From positions 1-64,000 of the forward strand of contig JAYFPE010000004.1 in the NCBI GenBank assembly GCA_034928145.1: 64,000 nt of DNA. The letters are read 5' to 3'. Origin of the DNA: Pelethousia sp034928145. GTDB lineage: Bacteria; Bacillota; Clostridia; Christensenellales; CAG-138. Positions 60,737 to 64,000 of the stretch are shown here, one piece after another (the stretch's first letter is position 1; each line of letters starts with the position of its first letter). The translations under genes were made by a program, and so were the position numbers. Below the pieces are notes generated by a model that worked only from the letters and a program-made list of their open reading frames with translations, was not told the origin of the DNA and did not search any database.

Positions 60737-61732
60737 TTAGTCCGCCTGGGCTACGGCCACGGCCACCGCCACGGTAGCGCCTACCATGGGGTTGTTGCCC
60801 ATGCCGATCAGGCCCATCATCTCTACGTGGGCGGGCACGGAGGAGCTGCCGGCAAACTGCGCGTCGCTGTGCATGCGGCCCATGGTATCCGTCATGCCGT
60901 AGGAAGCGGGGCCTGCGGCCATGTTATCCGGGTGCAGGGTGCGGCCGGTGCCGCCGCCGCTGGCCACGGAGAAGTATTTCCTGCCGTTCTCCGTGCACCA
61001 CTTCTTATAGGTGCCGGCTACGGGGTGCTGGAATCTGGTGGGGTTGGTGGAGTTGCCGGTGATGGAAACATCCACCTGCTCGTGGCGCATGATGGCCACG
61101 CCCTCGTTCACATCGTCCGCGCCGTAGCAGCGTACGTTGGCGCGCTCGCCCTGGCTGAAAGCCTTGGTGGAAACGATGGCCAGCTCGCCGGTATATTGGT
61201 TATAGTCGGTTTCGCAATAGGTGAAGCCGTTGATGCGGCTGATGATGTAGGCTGCATCCTTGCCCAGGCCATTGAGGATGACCTGCAGGGGCTTTTGGCG
61301 CACCTTGTTGGCCGTGCGGGCGATGCCGATCGCGCCTTCCGCAGCGGCGAAGCTCTCGTGGCCCGCGAGGAAAGCGAAGCAAGCGGTCTCCTCCCGCAGG
61401 AGCATCGCCCCCAGGTTACCATGGCCCAGGCCCACCTGGCGCTGATCCGCCACGGAGCCGGGGATGCAGAACGCCTGCAAGCCTTCGCCAATGGCCTCGG
61501 CCGCCTCGGCCGCGTTCTTCACGCCCTTGGTGATGGCGATCGCAGCGCCCAGGGTATAGGCCCAAACGGCGTTCTCAAAGGCGATGGGCTGGATGCCCAT
61601 CACGATGGAGCGCACGTCCACACCTTTGGCCTTGAGCATTTCATCCGCCGCTTCCAGGCTCTTGATGCCATGCTGGGCCAGGGCGGCGTTGATCTTTTCG
61701 ATCCTTCTTTCGTATCCTTCAAACATTGCCAT
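60737..61732 (-). CDS. GGGtGRT family protein
   Basis: A 331-residue protein containing the family motif ASGGGTGRTLHPDN (about 274-287). This conserved Firmicutes family has no established function and is regularly paired with a NifU-like scaffold, as here. HGNLGAMLLREETACFAFLAGHESFAAAEG and GNSTNPTRFQHPVAGTYKKW (shown separately) are strongly conserved-looking stretches with several Cys and His. Probably linked to Fe-S or redox chemistry; that is inference from the pairing. Confidence 0.88.
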   Translation of the reverse strand: MAMFEGYERRIEKINAALAQHGIKSLEAADEMLKAKGVDVRSIVMGIQPIAFENAVWAYTLGAAIAITKGVKNAAEAAEAIGEGLQAFCIPGSVADQRQVGLGHGNLGAMLLREETACFAFLAGHESFAAAEGAIGIARTANKVRQKPLQVILNGLGKDAAYIISRINGFTYCETDYNQYTGELAIVSTKAFSQGERANVRCYGADDVNEGVAIMRHEQVDVSITGNSTNPTRFQHPVAGTYKKWCTENGRKYFSVASGGGTGRTLHPDNMAAGPASYGMTDTMGRMHSDAQFAGSSSVPAHVEMMGLIGMGNNPMVGATVAVAVAVAQAD

Positions 61733-61747
61733 TTCCTTGCCCTCCTC

Positions 61748-62440
61748 TTACTGCTTGCGGGGATCCAGCACGGTAGCGGCTTCCGCGAAGCGGCCATAGG
61801 TGCCGATGTTCTTTTCGTAGGCCTCTTTGGGGTCCACACCCTTTTTGATGGCGTCCATCATCTTGCCGAGGTTAACGAACTTGTAGCCGATGATCTCGCC
61901 GCCTTCGTCAAGGCCGATGCCCAGCACATAGCCTTCCGCCATCTCCAGGTAGCGGGGGCCTTTCTTCTGCGTGCCGTACATGGTGCCGATCTGGCTCCGT
62001 AGGCCCTTGCCCAGGTCTTCCAAGCCGCCGCCGATGGGCAGGCCGCCCTCGGAAAAGGCCGTTTGGCTGCGGCCATAGACGATTTGCAGGAAGAGCTCGC
62101 GCATGGCGGTGTTGATGGCGTCGCAAACCAGGTCCGAATTCAGCGCTTCGAGAATGGTTTTTCCGGGCAGTATTTCTGCGGCCATGGCGGCGCTGTGGGT
62201 CATGCCGGAGCAGCCCAGGGTTTCGATGAGGGCTTCCTCGATGACGCCGTCCTTAATATTGAGCGTCAGCTTGCAGGCGCCCTGCTGGGGCGCGCACCAG
62301 CCCACGCCATGGGTAAGGCCGCTGATATCCTTAATCTGTTTGGCTTTGACCCACCTTCCTTCCTCGGGGATGGGGGCCGGGTCATGCTTCGCGCCCTTGG
62401 CGACGCAAAACATCTCTTCAACTTCGTGTGAATATTGCAT
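61748..62440 (-). CDS. NifU-like iron-sulfur scaffold family protein
   Basis: A 230-residue protein with Cys-containing motifs WCAPQQGACKL and ETLGCSGMTHSAAMAAE, resembling the IscU/NifU N-terminal scaffold fold in a larger form. It starts with AAGGAGGATC about 8 bases upstream and precedes the GGGtGRT gene by 15 bases. The two form a conserved pair of unknown cellular role. Confidence 0.8.
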   Translation of the reverse strand: MQYSHEVEEMFCVAKGAKHDPAPIPEEGRWVKAKQIKDISGLTHGVGWCAPQQGACKLTLNIKDGVIEEALIETLGCSGMTHSAAMAAEILPGKTILEALNSDLVCDAINTAMRELFLQIVYGRSQTAFSEGGLPIGGGLEDLGKGLRSQIGTMYGTQKKGPRYLEMAEGYVLGIGLDEGGEIIGYKFVNLGKMMDAIKKGVDPKEAYEKNIGTYGRFAEAATVLDPRKQ

Positions 62441-62517
62441 ACGGTAAGATCCTCCTTCGCGTATTATCGCTAAAATATTCCCAATAAAGTATACACAATA
62501 AAACCGGCCTGAGCAAG

Positions 62518-62553
62518 AGCGGCCCGGGCCTTTTTGCGCCCGGCCCGGCCTTG
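62518..62553 (-). terminator. Possible terminator of the DUF554 gene
   Basis: Strong GGCCCGGGC/GCCCGGCC stem directly after the stop, but with little T run on the minus strand. Confidence 0.4.
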
Positions 62554-63228
62554 TCAGAATAAATAACAGATGGGGATCACAAGAAAGACGGCGGGTACGT
62601 AGTTCATTACCTTGATCTTGGTCACGCCCAGCATATTCAGGCCCAGGGCGATGATCAGCAGGCTGCCCACGCAGGTCATCTCCGCGATTACGAACTCACT
62701 CAAAACGGGGCTGAGGGCCTGGGCCAAAAGGGTGATGGCCCCCTGATAGAGCAGCACGGCCCCGGCCGAAAGGGCTACGCCCACGCCCAGGCTGGCGGCA
62801 AAAACGATGGAGGAGATGCCGTCCAGCAGAGACTTGGCGAAAAGCGTGGTATGATCGCCCGTGAGGCCGCTTTGCAGGCTGCCCACCACGGCCATGGCCC
62901 CCACGCAAAAGAGCAGGCTGGCCGTGACGAAACCGTTGGAAAGGCTGCCGTTACCGGATTGGAGCAAGCGCTCCAAAAAATTGCCCAGGCTGCCCAGCCG
63001 CGCATCCAGATCCAGCAGACAACCGAGGATGGCCCCCAGCACCATCGATAGGATGGTAATGAGCGCATTGGCGCCCTCCAGGCAGCCGTCAAGGCCGATG
63101 TAGACCACGCAAAGCGCCACGCCTTTCATGATGGCGTCGTTCATCTTTTCGGGGATGCCCTTTTTGAGCAGCAGGCCCGCGAGGCTTCCGGCGAGGATGG
63201 CCCCCGCGTTTACCAAAGTTCCCAGCAT
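62554..63228 (-). CDS. DUF554 family membrane protein
   Basis: A 224-residue protein with about seven helices. The start LGTLVNAGAILAGSLAGLLL, the central KSLLDGISSIVFAASLGVGV and the GLNMLGVTKIKVMNYVPA end are typical of DUF554 (YdfK/YqgA). The family is a putative small-molecule transporter without known substrate. Upstream AAGGGAT is rather far (about 13 bases). Confidence 0.9.
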   Translation of the reverse strand: MLGTLVNAGAILAGSLAGLLLKKGIPEKMNDAIMKGVALCVVYIGLDGCLEGANALITILSMVLGAILGCLLDLDARLGSLGNFLERLLQSGNGSLSNGFVTASLLFCVGAMAVVGSLQSGLTGDHTTLFAKSLLDGISSIVFAASLGVGVALSAGAVLLYQGAITLLAQALSPVLSEFVIAEMTCVGSLLIIALGLNMLGVTKIKVMNYVPAVFLVIPICYLF

Positions 63229-63276
63229 ATGCGTAAAATTTATCCCTTCCGGCGGCAGGCAGGGCCCGCCGCAAAA

Positions 63277-64000
63277 TCAATCCGCGCTGATATATTCGCC
63301 CGTTGAGAGGGCCGCGCCGTCGCTCACCCAAACGATGGCGAGCTGATCTCCTTCATTGATGTAGGCTTGCGCGCCTATGGCCGCATAACGCGCGAGCACG
63401 GCTTCATCCGGGGAATCCGCATCCTGCGCCCGGTTGCCGGTGAGGTAGACCGCCTCGGGGGCTACGGCCTCGATGAAAGCCTCTGTGTTGGCGTCCGCCT
63501 GCCCGTGGCGGCCCGCTTTAAGGAAATCCGCCCGCAACCCGGCGGGGCTATAGGAGGCCAGCAGATCTTCTTCAATGAGGCTGGTGGCATCCGCCATCAG
63601 CAGAAAAGAGACCTCCCCGTGAGTCAGCCGAAAGACGAGGGAATTATTGTTATCGTCCTCCTCATCGGAATAGGGCCGGGCGGGGGCCAGAAAATCCACC
63701 GCTATATTGCCGAAGGAGAGGGATGTGCCGCTACGGCTTGCGCCATTTATCGTGGCCGGGTAGAGCGGCAGCCATTTATCTGCGGCCGTGCTTAGCAGCT
63801 CCCGCTCCTTTTTGCCGTAGGTGGCGGTATCGTAGTCGTTGGTATAAATCGTGCCGATTTTGTAATCCTTGGCCAACTGCTTAAGGCCGCCGATGTGATC
63901 CTTATGGCCATGGGTGATGATCAGGTGGTCGATCTTGCGTACCCCTGCCAGCTCCAGCACGGCTTTGATCTGGGAATAGGTATCCTTCAGGCCCGTATCC
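63277..64000 (-). CDS. Metallo-beta-lactamase-fold hydrolase, ComEC/Rec2-like, partial
   Basis: At least 240 residues; the 5' end lies beyond the window, since the frame stays open upstream of GTG 63960. The zinc motif THGHKDHIGGL and NNSLVFRLTHGEVSFLLMADA match the extracellular-type MBL domain found alone or in ComEC, where it hydrolyses DNA or other phosphodiesters. LKAGRHGQADANTEAF carries the next His (HGQ instead of HHGS). The C-terminal VYLTGNRAQDADSPDEAVLARY closes the domain. Confidence 0.85.
   Translation of the reverse strand, partial: DTGLKDTYSQIKAVLELAGVRKIDHLIITHGHKDHIGGLKQLAKDYKIGTIYTNDYDTATYGKKERELLSTAADKWLPLYPATINGASRSGTSLSFGNIAVDFLAPARPYSDEEDDNNNSLVFRLTHGEVSFLLMADATSLIEEDLLASYSPAGLRADFLKAGRHGQADANTEAFIEAVAPEAVYLTGNRAQDADSPDEAVLARYAAIGAQAYINEGDQLAIVWVSDGAALSTGEYISAD

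Overview
The window is GC-rich DNA from an anaerobic, probably gut-dwelling, Clostridia-like member of the Bacillota. This is inferred from a large, Alu-domain type SRP RNA, the c-di-AMP receptor DarA and the PSP1 protein RicT beside holB, an HndD-like [FeFe] hydrogenase, a GGGtGRT/NifU-like pair, strong AGGAGG ribosome binding sites, frequent TTG/GTG starts and no respiratory-chain genes. A Christensenellales-type relative would fit, but the sequence does not prove it. No phage, CRISPR array or intact insertion sequence was seen.

Layout. 0-1.3 kb: tandem repeats without genes, then SRP RNA on the minus strand. 1.3-7.3 kb: a papain-like protein, then a plus-strand operon (membrane protein, PLP decarboxylase, HAD phosphatase, darA, holB, ricT) that resembles the Bacillus yaaO-tmk-yaaQ-holB-yaaT block but lacks tmk. 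7.4-9.1 kb: a 56-residue ferredoxin and a MATE exporter. 9.1-17.5 kb: psuK-psuG, gap, a uridine-kinase-like/M29 peptidase/glycosyltransferase operon, divergent fba with a DUF1292 gene, and a GNAT protein. 17.6-24.5 kb: the hydrogenase, a possible small RNA, a GNAT protein, an HD-protein remnant, a hydrolase, azlCD, a dispersed repeat and an orphan sugar-type ABC ATPase with an odd leader. 24.9-32.3 kb: a repeat-rich surface protein, a CorC-type transporter with a switch-like leader, a GNAT-MmcQ fusion and a membrane sugar-nucleotide dehydratase.

32.6-38.4 kb holds the most interesting system. An FGGY sugar kinase, a GtrA-like membrane protein, a TetR regulator, a class III aminotransferase and a tandem-domain class II aldolase are tied together by four copies of one operator (GTGAGT-N4-ACTCAC type). 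I infer a locally controlled catabolic route for an unidentified sugar or amino sugar.

38.5-45.7 kb: a membrane protein, a CoA-disulfide-reductase-like flavoprotein and a four-gene MacAB-like export operon with a lipoprotein. 46.1-50.2 kb: dhaK-dhaL-dhaM plus its own HPr and Enzyme I, apparently a self-contained phosphorelay for dihydroxyacetone. 50.2-51.7 kb: an AT-richer patch with two unknown ORFs, tRNA-Arg(CCG) and a decayed tRNA copy. 51.7-59.1 kb: radA, a membrane-anchored protein, and an XRE-cupin regulator followed by potABCD for polyamine uptake. 59.1-64 kb: a WYL regulator, a small membrane protein, repeats, the GGGtGRT/NifU-like pair, DUF554 and a metallo-beta-lactamase-fold protein cut by the window end.

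A recurring intergenic unit (palindromic terminator GTGGC..GCCAC flanked by A and T runs, six copies) and a larger repeat of roughly 200-245 bp in two inverted copies 37 kb apart link several regions.
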